Origin: Gracilaria vermiculophylla
Taxonomy: Eukaryota; Rhodophyta; Florideophyceae; Gracilariales; Gracilariaceae
Assembly (NCBI GenBank): GCA_019155205.2
Contig: JAHNZQ020003146.1
Coordinates: forward strand, 1,850,030-1,914,029
DNA: 64,000 bases
Reading direction: 5' to 3'
The notes under the pieces were generated by a model, which was not told the DNA's origin, did no database searches, and saw nothing but the letters and a program-made list of their open reading frames with translations. Position 1 is the first letter of the stretch, and every line of letters begins with the position of its first letter. The position numbers and the translations under genes are program-made. Below, piece by piece: positions 21,020 through 31,937 of the stretch.

Positions 21020-24000
21020 ATGAAGCTTTATCATTTGACCGCCATTCCGTCCACAGCCATCCATCATCTCATACAAGGGTCGTTTACTGCCCCTCGACTA
21101 CAAGAATTGGTCACAGCTTCATCATCATCATTACACCTATACCGCCTACAACCCAAGCAATCGCAACTCGAACCTCTGTTTCGACTTGAAACGTTTTGCC
21201 AAATAACGCAGATAAGCGCTTTCAGATTGCCTGGAACTCGTCGAGACCATATCATCCTCTTGTCGGATTCTGGAAATCTCACTGTGTTAAGAGCCGATAT
21301 TTCAACGCGAACTTTTACACCACTTCATTGCGAGCCGTTTGGAAGGACCGGAATCCGAAGATGTGTACCGTCACATCATCTATCCGTCGAACCACAGGGC
21401 CGGGCCTGCATGATCAGTGCTCTGGAACGCCAAAAGTTTTGTTATGTGTTTAACAGGGATGCGGAGGACCGTGTCACAGTGTCCTCACCGTTATTACATC
21501 AAAAGTCGAATGTTCTTACGTACAACACAGTTGCAGTTGACGTTGGCTATGAAAACCCTTTGTTTGCTGCACTCGAGCGGTCGTATGCGTCAGATGCGAA
21601 GAAGCTTTTGGTTTACTACGAGCTAGATCTTGGTTTGAACTCTCTCGTTCGAAAACATCAATCCGAGGTTCGAGACTCTTCATACATCATGCTTACTGTA
21701 CCTGGCGGTGACGATGGTCCTGGCGGAATTCTGATATGTAGTGAAGACTACGTTTCGTATCGTAATCTACTAGAAGAAAATGAGGAAGGTAATCTCATCA
21801 ATGCAAACGCTCCGTATGAGTTGAACGCACGCCTTCCTTACCGCCAATACAACCCTTCCGGTACAATGGTAGTTTCTGGTACAATGTATCACGATCGAAA
21901 AAGCAATGACTTTTTCTTTCTTCTATGTACAGAACATGGGGATCTGATAAAAGCTGACCTTGAGTGGAAAACAAGCGAAGGGGTGACAGGCCTGAAATTG
22001 GCTTACTTTGATTCTTTACCAATGCCGGCTGTTGATCTTTGCATTTTTCGTTCTGGTTTCATGTTCCTTGCTATGGAGGGGTCAGATTCCCTTCTGCTTC
22101 AATTCAAAACGCTTGATGTTCCGCATGAGAATCCAGGTCAGGCGAGCGTTCATTTTTCACCATCAGTTGTTATGGACATGGACTTGAGTAACATGAAGCA
22201 CGGAAATGTTTCTGTATCTCAAAGATCGAAATTGCAGTATACTCCGAAGGCACGGCTTGAGTTTTTGCTGCTTGTGGCATCTATGGACTCGTTTGCGCCA
22301 TTGCTCTCGCACACTACCATCTCTCTGAAATCCGGCGAGTCGGCTTTGCTCTCTGCGACTGGAGAAAGGTCAGCCGGTTCCATACGCCTCTTGCGACGCG
22401 GAATCGGAATACTTCCAATGTCAGACCCGCTTGGTATAGGCGGTCAAATATTGAACTTGTTCGCACTAAAGAAGAGCATAGAAGCTTTACACGACGAGTT
22501 TATCGTCATTGCGTTTGAGAAACGCACCAAAGTTCTTGCTGTCGGAGAGGCCAAAGTAGAAGAAACAGCCGATTCAGGATTTGAACTTGATGAGACAACA
22601 CTGTGTGCAGCCCAGATGGCTGCGTCTTCCCTCATTCAGGTTCACAAACAGGGTGTGCGTTATGTCCCTGGTGGGAGAGCGAATGACGCGACAGAGTGGA
22701 AGCCACCTGTTCCGTCACGAATAACTTCTGCTTGCTGCAATCGGGCTCAACTTGTTATAAGTCTTTCTTCGGGAACTCTTGTTTATTTTCAGGTTGATAG
22801 TACCAATGATCTCCTGCTTGAGACGGACAAAGTTTCTGGGGCGTTGCAGCCGGCTGGTGGGAACGAGTTTGTGACGCATGGTGTTGGAGCAGATAATAGA
22901 GTGCCGGTGCTCACGATCGCAGATGTATCGATGGGTAGAAGCAAAGCTTCTGTCTTTGCCGTTGCAGACGGTGGTTCCAATCGAGTCCGATTATACCAAG
23001 TCCAAGCGAATGGACAAATACGACCCCTTGGGCTGCATGTAGCTCCCACTATTGTGGAAAGCTTAGCTTTGATTGACTTTGGATATGTCCAATTGTCTGC
23101 GTTTGGTGGTAATTCGAAGCCAGATGCAACGCGGACAGCATACGATCCAATGCTCACTCTTCTGATTGGCACTAAACACGGGGCAATGGTGAGATTAAGT
23201 GTTGATTCTTTGACAGGTACCATGTCTGGGAAGAGAAGCAATTTCTTTGGGCCTGACCCTGTGTGTGTGCGATCTGTCAGACTCGCAGGGGTTCCAACGT
23301 GTTTGATTGTGGGAAGCAGACCATGGCTGCTTTTCAGGCAGGGTAGCCGTCTTCTTTTATCGCAAATGTGCACGGATGGTTTTGAGAAGGGCGTTGCATT
23401 TTCTTCTGAACAGTCCCCAGATGGGTTTGTGGTGGCGAATGGATCACAATTACATCTTCTTTGTATCGATTTGCAACATGCTATAACTGCATCAGGTTTG
23501 TTACCAACACGAACGCCACGGCCGTGTGTACCGGTTTCCACTGTTTTGGGTTCATCATTTCAAATTTCACGCACGAGAACCATGGGGACACCCAGGAAGC
23601 TGATCACTGTTGAAGGCAGCCCTGCTGGAGGAGATATAAATCAAACCCTTTCGAATGGCAATTATGGTAAACATTCCTTAACAAGCATTGTTGGTATCAT
23701 TGAGACAGATCATCGTCGAAAGCTTTCTGTGAAGTTCGCAAAGAGCAGTAACAGCGAAGGATCTCAATTAGATTCGGAACACCTGAATGCAAAAGATCGA
23801 ATCAATCTCACCAAACCAGCAAAACTGGGAGTCTGGTTTTCACGATTTCGGATTTCGAGACTGTTTACTGACGATGAGAACCCCATGCTTGGTGGTGAAA
23901 CAGAAGAAGAAGAAGAAGAAATTGACGCATCGAATCTGTTTCAGACTGAAGGATCTGGAGCTTGTAAGGACATCGATGTCTTAAGTGTGCAAGACGATCA

Positions 24001-25162
24001 TGAAAGCTTTCTTTGTTGCTGTGTGACCAAGAACCTGGGTGGAAGCGAAACCCCCGATGAAACGCTTTGTTACATAATCGTCAGTGTAGCAAAAAACTTT
24101 GTGCCATTCGGAACGAGTCCAAGACGTGGAAACGATTCAAAACATGTATTGTCGAAAGAGACAAGACCCCATGGAGCGCTTCGTGTGTATCGCGTTGATA
24201 AGAAGACAAGAACGCCTGTGTTTCTCCATGAAACGCCAATTGAGGAGCCATCATACGCAGTTGTTTCTTTTCGAGATATGATATTGGTTGGTGTTGGTAG
24301 AGCTATTCGTCTGTTTGACTTGGGTAAACGAAAATTATTGAGGAAAGGAGAGTGCAAACAAGCTGTTCGAAACAAAGTCACAGCAATAGCGGTTAGCGGG
24401 GGAGACCGGGTTTTCGTAGGAGACATCCAAGAGTCAGTATCGTTATTCAAATATATAGCCGGGACAGGATTGGGAAGAGCTGTTGACTATAACAGCATCA
24501 ATATTGCACGACAGGGAGGGCGATTTGTGTGCATTGCCAATGACACTCTTTGTAGATGGATTGTCAGCCTTATATCTGTGGATTACTGCACAGTTTGCGG
24601 GAGTGACAAATTTGGCAATGTGTTTGTTCTTCGCTTGCCACCAGAACTCGCTTCGGAGGCAGAAGAATTGATGGGAGTAGTGAACATGGAGAAAGGAACC
24701 GGTATCGGAGGGTCCGCAAAAGGAGCCCATCAGTTAAGTGTCGAGGCTTGTATTCATGTCGGGGGAACAGTGACGAGCCTTTCTCTTGGTCGTCTTCATG
24801 GACGTACGGCGTTGGAGGTGGGGCGGCGAGATAATGAGGAGGAACAGCAAGACGCCATCATATACGCTACCATGGATGGTGCAGTAGGTGTCTTGATACC
24901 GTTGCGTGCATGGAACGAGGCCGAATTCGTGCGCCTAGTGGAACATGAAATGCGCGCACGTTATCGCACCATTTGTGGAAGAGATCATTTAGCTTATCGG
25001 TCTTCGTTCTATGCACTGAAGAACGTTGTCGATGGAGATTTGTGTGAAATGCTGGAAGCACTACCACATGAAGATCTAGTGAAATGTTCGAATGTTATCG
25101 GACAACCTGTTTCGGAAATAATGCGAAGAATTGAAGAACTGCGAGAGAGTTGGATCGGCTGA
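21020..25162 (+). CDS. SF3B3: Splicing factor 3B subunit 3 (SF3b130 / RSE1)
   Basis: A scaffold of the SF3b complex in U2 snRNP, which holds the branch-site region of pre-mRNA; nuclear. 1380 aa, single exon, against about 1217 in human. The open frame begins at 20981, but the ATG at 21020 gives MKLYHLTAIPSTAIHHLIQGSF, matching the family start. It is a triple beta-propeller CPSF-A/DDB1-type protein. The N-terminal MMS1-like half contains PYELNARLPYRQYNPSG and GHRRG-like RRGIGI segments. The C-terminal CPSF_A part contains VGVGRAIRLFDLGKRKLLRK, GDIQESVSLFKY, DKFGNVFVLRLP, GGTVTSL, GAVGVLIPL and CGRDHLAYRSSFYALKNVVDGDLCE, close to human SF3B3. The extra length comes from inserts, including an acidic run (about 23895-23920) and a polar stretch around 23600-23830. 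RPB7 lies downstream in the same direction. Confidence 0.96.
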   Translation: MKLYHLTAIPSTAIHHLIQGSFTAPRLQELVTASSSSLHLYRLQPKQSQLEPLFRLETFCQITQISAFRLPGTRRDHIILLSDSGNLTVLRADISTRTFTPLHCEPFGRTGIRRCVPSHHLSVEPQGRACMISALERQKFCYVFNRDAEDRVTVSSPLLHQKSNVLTYNTVAVDVGYENPLFAALERSYASDAKKLLVYYELDLGLNSLVRKHQSEVRDSSYIMLTVPGGDDGPGGILICSEDYVSYRNLLEENEEGNLINANAPYELNARLPYRQYNPSGTMVVSGTMYHDRKSNDFFFLLCTEHGDLIKADLEWKTSEGVTGLKLAYFDSLPMPAVDLCIFRSGFMFLAMEGSDSLLLQFKTLDVPHENPGQASVHFSPSVVMDMDLSNMKHGNVSVSQRSKLQYTPKARLEFLLLVASMDSFAPLLSHTTISLKSGESALLSATGERSAGSIRLLRRGIGILPMSDPLGIGGQILNLFALKKSIEALHDEFIVIAFEKRTKVLAVGEAKVEETADSGFELDETTLCAAQMAASSLIQVHKQGVRYVPGGRANDATEWKPPVPSRITSACCNRAQLVISLSSGTLVYFQVDSTNDLLLETDKVSGALQPAGGNEFVTHGVGADNRVPVLTIADVSMGRSKASVFAVADGGSNRVRLYQVQANGQIRPLGLHVAPTIVESLALIDFGYVQLSAFGGNSKPDATRTAYDPMLTLLIGTKHGAMVRLSVDSLTGTMSGKRSNFFGPDPVCVRSVRLAGVPTCLIVGSRPWLLFRQGSRLLLSQMCTDGFEKGVAFSSEQSPDGFVVANGSQLHLLCIDLQHAITASGLLPTRTPRPCVPVSTVLGSSFQISRTRTMGTPRKLITVEGSPAGGDINQTLSNGNYGKHSLTSIVGIIETDHRRKLSVKFAKSSNSEGSQLDSEHLNAKDRINLTKPAKLGVWFSRFRISRLFTDDENPMLGGETEEEEEEIDASNLFQTEGSGACKDIDVLSVQDDHESFLCCCVTKNLGGSETPDETLCYIIVSVAKNFVPFGTSPRRGNDSKHVLSKETRPHGALRVYRVDKKTRTPVFLHETPIEEPSYAVVSFRDMILVGVGRAIRLFDLGKRKLLRKGECKQAVRNKVTAIAVSGGDRVFVGDIQESVSLFKYIAGTGLGRAVDYNSINIARQGGRFVCIANDTLCRWIVSLISVDYCTVCGSDKFGNVFVLRLPPELASEAEELMGVVNMEKGTGIGGSAKGAHQLSVEACIHVGGTVTSLSLGRLHGRTALEVGRRDNEEEQQDAIIYATMDGAVGVLIPLRAWNEAEFVRLVEHEMRARYRTICGRDHLAYRSSFYALKNVVDGDLCEMLEALPHEDLVKCSNVIGQPVSEIMRRIEELRESWIG

Positions 25163-25957
25163 GTTGCTGATCTGTACTATGACAAGAAAACACTACATGT
25201 GTAAGTGCGCCCTCAGTTCCAGTCTATTTTTTTTTGCAAACCCGAGTTCCATTCGCCCGTCATCACCGTTCGTCTATACGAAGACGTGTGGACAGCGCAC
25301 CGTGCACACCCTTTTGTTGTACAGTTATCCATCTTCAAGGGAAATTTTGTAACAGAGAACCAATATTCTAAGGTCTTTAGCGCATGTACAGCATATACTT
25401 AGCTAGCGGCTCGGTCCCCTGTATTCTGAGTTCAATGGTGTATGGATTTTCAATCTGTGTGTAGATTATCTATCCTTCGAGGTTCTTACGGCAGAGAGTC
25501 ATGTCCAAAGACCAGCAGTGGATTGGTTGTTTCACGAAGGCTCAGATTTCAGGGAATCATAGTTGACTTACTGAGCAGAAACCTAATAAAATTTCAAAAT
25601 TTGGACTAAGGTATGTACGCTCAGGACTCTTTTAGTAGACAACTTACGAGACAGGTCCGCGGAGCTTGTGCGACGAATCATGTTCACGCCGCTCCCACTT
25701 CGTCATCATTGTCACGGCAACCGTTGCCCTGGCTAAGAAGCGTAATTTTTACAAGAAGACAAGGAAGAGGTTCAGTGCGTTAGTCTTCGAGGCGCACAGC
25801 AGAAGCTCACTACTTGCGGATTTGGGAGGTGTTGCGCGGTGTTTTCCAAGATACAGGGCTTGGGCTGCCGAAGAAAGCATCGGTTTGCGTACCACACATA
25901 CTTGAACATCTAGCTCTTCTTCCAAAAATTTTGGGTTTATCTTCGAGCGATTAGAAA
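25163..25957. other. Spacer between SF3B3 and RPB7
   Basis: About 800 bp. Small frames of 71-79 codons on both strands (25666-25905 +, 25749-25964 -) lack motifs. The minus one would start inside the RPB7 start region and is probably chance. Confidence 0.6.
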
Positions 25958-26485
25958 ATGCCATTCTTTGTTCTCGTTCTCAATCGCCGCGTCCAAATTC
26001 ATCCGAAGTTCTTCGGCGCGAGTTTACAGGAAATACTTACGAAGCGTCTAATGATAGAGGTGGAGGGCACGTTTGCTGGAAGATTCGGTTTCATCGTGGC
26101 CGTCCTGAAAGTTGAAGGAGACATACCAGTTGCTGAGTTAGATGAAAGTACTGGATTTGCGATTTTCCCTCTTGCGTATCAAGCAGTAGTATTCCGCCCA
26201 TTTAAAGGAGAGGTGCTGGATAGCGTTGTTACGAAGGTTACGGAGCATGGCTTTTTTGCAGAATGTGGACCGCTCACTGTATTTGTGTCGCATTACTCAA
26301 TTCCTGCTGACATGGTTTATAAGTATGAAGAATCAAACGAACCGATGTGGAAAGGTAGTGAACCGGAAGATGACATAAGGAAGGGTACGTCTGTTAGACT
26401 GCGCATCATAGGGCTCAAGATCGAAGCTACAGAAATATCTGCAACGGCAACAATACAAGATCCATATCTAGGAAGGCTCGATTAG
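25958..26485 (+). CDS. POLR2G: RNA polymerase II subunit RPB7
   Basis: Partner of RPB4 in the stalk of Pol II; binds nascent RNA. 175 aa, the family's normal length (human 172). The N-terminal tip domain reads MPFFVLVLNRRVQIHPKFFG and VEGTFAGRFGFIVAVL, and FRPFKGEVLDSVVTKV opens the C-terminal S1/OB domain, which includes GFFAECGPLTVFVS and ends in ATIQDPYLGRLD. Start at the ATG at 25958; single exon. Convergent with uS5 (208 bp apart). Confidence 0.96.
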   Translation: MPFFVLVLNRRVQIHPKFFGASLQEILTKRLMIEVEGTFAGRFGFIVAVLKVEGDIPVAELDESTGFAIFPLAYQAVVFRPFKGEVLDSVVTKVTEHGFFAECGPLTVFVSHYSIPADMVYKYEESNEPMWKGSEPEDDIRKGTSVRLRIIGLKIEATEISATATIQDPYLGRLD

Positions 26486-26693
26486 CACAATACTCTCAGT
26501 TAAGATTTTGGACTTAGACAGTGGACAGTTCTGCCAAATCTAAAACCATTGGCTAAGTCTTGGGTTTTGAATAACGTTTGGCTGGCAATACTAAACACAT
26601 ATACGTCAAAGAGACGCGATGAAGGTCACCAAGGATTTTTGTACCTTTCTCTCTTTATCTCTCTTATCAAAAGGAAATCAAACCTCCAAGCAT

Positions 26694-27488
26694 TTAGGCA
26701 CCGATAGTAGGAATTGGCGCGGCCTTCGCTAGCATGTCCGAGTAGACCTGGAACGGATTCTTGGCGAATCGAGTCTCCCTCCAAAACTCTGGTGATAGAT
26801 ATGCATAGGTCTGGGCTATCGCATAAAAGGTTGCCTTTGCAAAGTTTCCAAGGGTGCGCGTATGTCCAGTAGATGATGAGAAACAATCCTCTAGGCCGGC
26901 CATTTGCAAGAGCTTCTTTGGCACGCGAGCAGCGACAAGACCAGTACCACGCGGAGCCGGAACAAGTCTAACGCTGACAGAGCCACATTTACCCGTCACT
27001 TTGCACGGAACTGTATGAGGTTGATCGATTGCAGCTCCCCAGTAGCCACGACGAACCGGAACAATGTTAAGTTTGGAGTTTACGATGGCTCCGCGAATGG
27101 CAGTGGCAACTTCCTTTGCGGATTTAACACCGAGACCTACGTGGCCCTTGCAATCACCCACAACGACGAAGGCTTTGAACCGAGTACGTTGCCCAGCACG
27201 AGTCTGCTTCTGCACAGCCATGATCTTGAGAACTTCATCTTGAAGACCAGAAAGTAGAGCTTCGATAATCTGATACTCTTTGACCGGGATCGAAAACAGG
27301 AAAATCTCTTCCAGGGATCGAATGTGACCTTCTTTCACCAAACGCCCGAGCTTGGTCATGGGAATCCATTCCTTCTCTTCCTCTTGACGGCGTCCGCGCC
27401 CACGCCCGCGCCCACGATCACGACCGCGGCCGCGCTCGCCGCCGCGTCCAAACCCTCCAGGGTGCCCACCTCTGCCGGATTCTACCAT
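26694..27488 (-). CDS. RPS2: 40S ribosomal protein uS5 (RPS2)
   Basis: A small-subunit protein near the mRNA entry site. 264 aa with a Gly/Arg-rich N-terminus (about residues 5-35, alternating RG and RGRG), as in eukaryotic RPS2, where it is arginine-methylated. Then [16 protein letters not shown] and the S5 domain: [63 protein letters not shown] and [17 protein letters not shown]. Single exon, ATG at 27488. It shares a 586-bp intergenic region with the divergent XRN gene. Confidence 0.97.
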   Translation of the reverse strand: MVESGRGGHPGGFGRGGERGRGRDRGRGRGRGRRQEEEKEWIPMTKLGRLVKEGHIRSLEEIFLFSIPVKEYQIIEALLSGLQDEVLKIMAVQKQTRAGQRTRFKAFVVVGDCKGHVGLGVKSAKEVATAIRGAIVNSKLNIVPVRRGYWGAAIDQPHTVPCKVTGKCGSVSVRLVPAPRGTGLVAARVPKKLLQMAGLEDCFSSSTGHTRTLGNFAKATFYAIAQTYAYLSPEFWRETRFAKNPFQVYSDMLAKAAPIPTIGA

Positions 27489-28074
27489 GCTCTAAGTGAA
27501 GCCGGATGCAGTTCTGAAAAGCAGAGCGGATTTGCTCCAGGCGCCCAGTTGTGAGCAGAGTGTCATTAACCCTGCTCCGCAACCAGAATGTTGTATCGGA
27601 ATCGATGTTAAATGGCATGGGGGATCCGACCAGGGGCGACGGCGGCGAAGTAGATCACAAAGCTGAAATATAGAAGTTTCACGTGGCACTGTCACACGCG
27701 TGTGCACCCCTTTTTGACGCAAACAACTATCACGTACTGCAAAGGCGGTCGCGCAGAGCCCTGGCTGCGCTCGCTAGGAGGTTTCCTTGGATTACGCCCG
27801 AATATCGAGTCCGATGTGAATGGCTCTGTCCCCGCGAAGGCTCCCTCTCTTCACTCTCTAACCGGCTGTCATTATCCCGAATGGCAATTCGAACTATCCC
27901 TATCTTGCTTTGGAATTCAAACTTCTTGCCATACATCGTTCTCAAGCCAATTCCATGCTGTCCTGACTACTCATCCACCAGCCGTTGAGACGCCGCCACG
28001 TGAAACACAACGAGTGATCTTCCCGCCCTCCTTGCCGTCTACACTACTCACCCGCACTAATTTTGCCCTTCCGA
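27489..28074. promoter_or_regulatory. Divergent promoter region, RPS2 / XRN
   Basis: 586 bp between two divergently transcribed genes. The + strand shows C/T-rich runs near 27830-28070, in the direction of XRN. Open frames here (for example 27702-28157 +) overlap the XRN first exon in another frame and are not genes. Confidence 0.55.
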
Positions 28075-30353
28075 ATGGGTATCCTCGGATTTCAGAAATG
28101 GTTTCTAGGCAACTTTCCGGAGGTCGTAAGAGTACAGCAAGGGTCCAAATTTGGTGAGGTATACGATCATGGTGAGTTGAAATTGAAACTTTCACTTTTT
28201 GCGTTGTTGAACTCTGCGAACTAGATTGCTAAACTTTGCTACGTATTTTCTACAATGATCGCGAAACAGTCGCCTTTGACATAAATCAGATTCTACATCA
28301 GGCATTACGACGCGCCACTACTAGACAGACTCTGGCCACCGCAATTTTTCGTGAACTCGACCAGATCTTGAAGAATTGCATTCCCAGAAAATCAGTGTTC
28401 TTTGCCTTTGATGGTCCAGCTCCGCTGGCGAAGCTTGCAACACAACGCCGACGTCGACGAAAGAGAACCAAAGAGTATGTAGCAGACTATATCGATGAGA
28501 ACGGTTTGCTTCGCAAGCCAAAGTTTGCAAAACCTACAATTGATTCTTTAGAAATGACACCTGGCGTGGAAACATTGTACTTCGCTTGTGAGTCAGTCGA
28601 GTATTGGGCCTATTCCCGTTTGCAAAATGATCGCAAATATCGTAACGTGGAAATTCGTATCTCTGGCGCCGATGTTCCTGGTGAAGGGGAGCTAAAGCTT
28701 GTTGACTATTGTCGAACTGGCAAATTTCCGTCCACAGACTCGATTGTTGTTGTGGGTGGCGACGCAGACATTGTACTTCAAGGTCTTACAACTATTCCAG
28801 TGCGAAACTTCTTTGTCTATTTGCGTAACTTTGCGGGAACAAGAGGAAAGAGGCAAAGTTATGTCGTGAGTGTATGGGAACTCGCTCGAACGTTTGAACG
28901 CATCTTTCCGAACGAATCGTCTAGTGTTCGCCTCGACTTTGTTCTTCTCGCTCTTTTGAACGGTAACGGTAAGTTTTGATAGTAGGCTCTCAATTCCATA
29001 CGTTTCCGAATCATTTTAACGTGGAACGCTAAAAACCTCGCCTCTGACATTAGATCCTGTCCAGATTATATCCCGAAAGTTCGTGGCATATCTCTCTCAC
29101 GCACTTGGCGTCGTTACCTTCACTTAAAATTGGAATCAAAAGATGGAAAAGTTCCCCCTTTCCAAGGGCATTCTCTTGTAGACGCGGAAAGACGAACTTT
29201 GAACTGGCCAATGTTTTACGCGCTGATGGATAGTGTTGGTGTTCCTGTTCCTTCCATAGCGGAAGCGGAACGAGAAAAAACTATGGGATCTCATTCGTCA
29301 ACTGCCCCCAAGAAACCAAAGTCGAGGCAAGGCTATGTAAGCCTGTCAGATTCCGATGTGGATGAGTGCATTGTTTATACCGGGAATGAAGATGGAATCC
29401 CTATGGATCGCCTCGATGACAATTCTTTGGGTATTGAAACAACTTTTGAAGGTAGTGGGTCGGGATCAGAAGATACTGGATCTGACTTTGTTGCCAAAGA
29501 GGATGAGGACTACTACGACGAAGAGGAGGAGCATATTCAGACATTGATTGCCCTTTCTGGTGACTCAAACAAGCTTTACGACACTAGTAGATGGGTGCGA
29601 GCACTGCTATGGAATTTACAGATGTACGTTGATGGCTACTGCGGAGACTACATGTTTCAGTATGGGAAGCCTTACGGACCCCCGATCAAAGAGATTTTGA
29701 AATACATTCGTAATCACGATGGAGACCCCTTTCTTCATCAAGCCCCTATCTCACGCAATCGGCCTCTCTTGCCTCATGAAGCTGCCATGGCAGTTCTTCC
29801 TAAAAACGGAAAACATCTGCTTCCAATTCCGTTACAAAGGATTTATGACAATCCCTTGGTTCTAAAGAAGATATTTACTGGAAATGACGATGTGAATGTG
29901 GAAAACATGGTGACAGAAATAAATCGCATCCCGAGATCTGACTTTAGCCCAGAGGAGTTGCGAAGAACAGTATTTGGTTCACCAATTCTTTTGCGGCTTC
30001 CGCAACCCAACGACCAGGCTCAGTCCATGAACCCAAAAGTCAAAAAACCCGGTCAGAGATTTGAGGATGTGCGCACCCGACCAGTTGTTTTTCGTGCTCC
30101 CTTCACTATGACTACTATTCCTCCTTGCTATGAATGGCCAAAGGGGTCGATACCAAAAATGTTGGAACTATCATATAAAACGGTAAGAGGACCCATACTA
30201 CGGGCAAAAAAAGGGACGCCACTCGAAGACAACGGACCTAAAAGTATGAGTGACAAGACGCAGCGAAAACTGCATCGAGGTACTAGATACATGCGACCAC
30301 GAAGTTCACGTTCAACCCGGGCTTACGAACATCCAAGGGCATCACACAGCTGA
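28075..30353 (+). CDS. XRN-family 5'-3' exoribonuclease, short form
   Basis: Three exons: 28075-28171, 28270-28968, 29065-30353; 694 aa. Introns are 98 nt (GTGAGT...ACAG) and 96 nt (GTAAGT...CCAG), both phase 1. The start MGILGFQKWFLGNFPEVV matches the XRN N-terminus (MGVPxFxRWL...). Then DINQILHQAL (family DxNxIxH), FFAFDGPAPLAKLATQRRRR (AxDGVAPxAKxxxQRxRR), ISGADVPGEGELKLVDYCR, VVVGGDADIVLQGL and NGNDYIPKVRG formed across the second junction. The XRN_M-like part has ALLWNLQMYVDGYC and PLLPHEAAMAVLP. An acidic stretch lies at about 29470-29540. It degrades 5'-monophosphate RNA. It is much shorter than XRN1 and diverged at several motifs, so the XRN1/XRN2 type is unclear. Confidence 0.88.
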
Positions 30354-30719
30354 ACGCGAAATGTGCTTGTCTTTGATACTGAAGCAAGCTGCATAGAGCA
30401 TTCCAAGGAATGTATCGTGATCGATTCACTCGAGAAATGGCAGTTGAGAGTGATACCCTGTGCATGTATAGGGACCCACAATATAGAAGATGAGTACGCG
30501 AGATAAAACTGTCAGTATTCAATGCGACGGTACATGGTGAAGAGGCGTATATATGTTTCACACATCAATGCTATCAAGTCTACAACAGAAATGAATAAGA
30601 TGGGTTGCGAACTACAGCCAAAAAGAGAATAGGCTGCGGTGGTGTTATGAAGATCAAAGCGCAGTTTGTACATGTTCTGATTAAGGTGCATGCGTTTGAT
30701 ATTTTTAGAGCGGAGTCTT
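30354..30719. other. Convergent 3' spacer, XRN / DGK
   Basis: 366 bp with no gene; it should hold both polyadenylation regions. Confidence 0.6.
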
Positions 30720-31937
30720 CTAGGCATTGGTTTTGATGCCTAATCCGGCGTGCTCTGCGCCACTTTCAGGCTCCTGAGCCAGGTCTTCGCCGTCCTCGTC
30801 ATCATGCTCATCGTCCATTAATTCTGCCAAATGGTTGCTTTTAACGTTGAACTTTGCGCGTCTCCTGGATGAATCTGTCCATATCGGTCCTCGGAGGACG
30901 CCGACTTTGTTTCCAGCCTCCAGGGTAACCTTACCTCCAAATTGTTCCCAAGGCTCTCCATCAACCTGAAACGGAGTGGACGCAGATTTTAGAGTGAGCG
31001 ACATCTTTGAACCTTGAGCAATTCGTACTCCATGAGCACCAAGCAATCGAATTCTCCCAAAGTGTTTGAGACTCTTTAAACCGATTACCTCGAAGCGCTG
31101 GTCGTCCACAAACATATCAGTGACAGGACGGCTTTTATCAAGATCATCTCTCTTGCTGTCTGAGCCAATTGTTCCCCAAGGCTGACTACCAGCGCCATAA
31201 CTTGGAATGTTTAGAAAGATGAGCGCCTGCAGGTATGCAGGTAGGTGGATGGGTTGGTCATCGATTAACAACGTATCAATGTGGTCCGAGACATAGATCT
31301 TACGACTCTTTGGTAGACACATATAGTTCAGACCGACTATAGCGTGCGCCCTAAAATTTCCCAGACGAGATGCATGCTTGTCGGGATTGCGCCAGCGCAT
31401 TTGATTGAACCGCAGTTCTACATATGCATCGGCACCTAGGCTAAGGTAGTTGCAAACCAAGGGCCTTGCACCATGTTCAATTCCATCCTCATCAACTTGG
31501 GTCTTGTCTGAATGCGTGTGGAGTCTCCACACATCCATGCGACGCAGGACGAGCTCGTTGATGGAGGTTTCGTTGATTCGTTTTATAGCATCTATAATGA
31601 ATCGCTCACCCGGATATTTCTTCCCCCATCCAAGAGCGCGAGACATGTCGTTTCCGGAGCCCAACGGAATGACAACCAAGTGAACGTGGGAAAGGGTTTG
31701 CTTCTCAATAGCGTTGGCAACCCAGGAGAAGGTGCCATCACCACCGGCCACAATACAGATAAGGTGATGCTGAGGATCTCTTGCACGGAGAGAGAGTCCG
31801 CGTTCGGGTCCTTTATCGGCCTTGATATCGAAAACGTTCTCTTCACCAATCTGATTCTTAAGCATTTTGAGAACTTCACCCCCCATGTTGCCGCCGGACC
31901 CGGTGTTGACAAAGGCAATCATGTTCATGACGTTCAT
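30720..31937 (-). CDS. Diacylglycerol kinase, compact form
   Basis: Phosphorylates diacylglycerol to phosphatidic acid. 405 aa, single exon, ATG at 31937. Catalytic domain: MIAFVNTGSGGNMGGEVL, then ICIVAGGDGTFSWV with the GGDGT nucleotide loop, and VIPLGSGNDMSRALGWG. The accessory domain follows: NYLSLGADAYVELRFNQMR, LIFLNIPSYGAGSQPWG and PFQVDGEPWEQFGG. There are no C1 (phorbol ester) fingers, EF hands or membrane segments, so it is a minimal soluble form like plant-type DGKs. The C-terminal 60 residues are acidic. It is divergent from the TKL kinase gene. Confidence 0.95.
   Translation of the reverse strand: MNVMNMIAFVNTGSGGNMGGEVLKMLKNQIGEENVFDIKADKGPERGLSLRARDPQHHLICIVAGGDGTFSWVANAIEKQTLSHVHLVVIPLGSGNDMSRALGWGKKYPGERFIIDAIKRINETSINELVLRRMDVWRLHTHSDKTQVDEDGIEHGARPLVCNYLSLGADAYVELRFNQMRWRNPDKHASRLGNFRAHAIVGLNYMCLPKSRKIYVSDHIDTLLIDDQPIHLPAYLQALIFLNIPSYGAGSQPWGTIGSDSKRDDLDKSRPVTDMFVDDQRFEVIGLKSLKHFGRIRLLGAHGVRIAQGSKMSLTLKSASTPFQVDGEPWEQFGGKVTLEAGNKVGVLRGPIWTDSSRRRAKFNVKSNHLAELMDDEHDDEDGEDLAQEPESGAEHAGLGIKTNA

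Noticed and set aside
25749..25964. Small minus-strand gene divergent from RPB7
   Set aside because: It would start inside the RPB7 coding start, has no motif, and overlaps another open frame on the plus strand.
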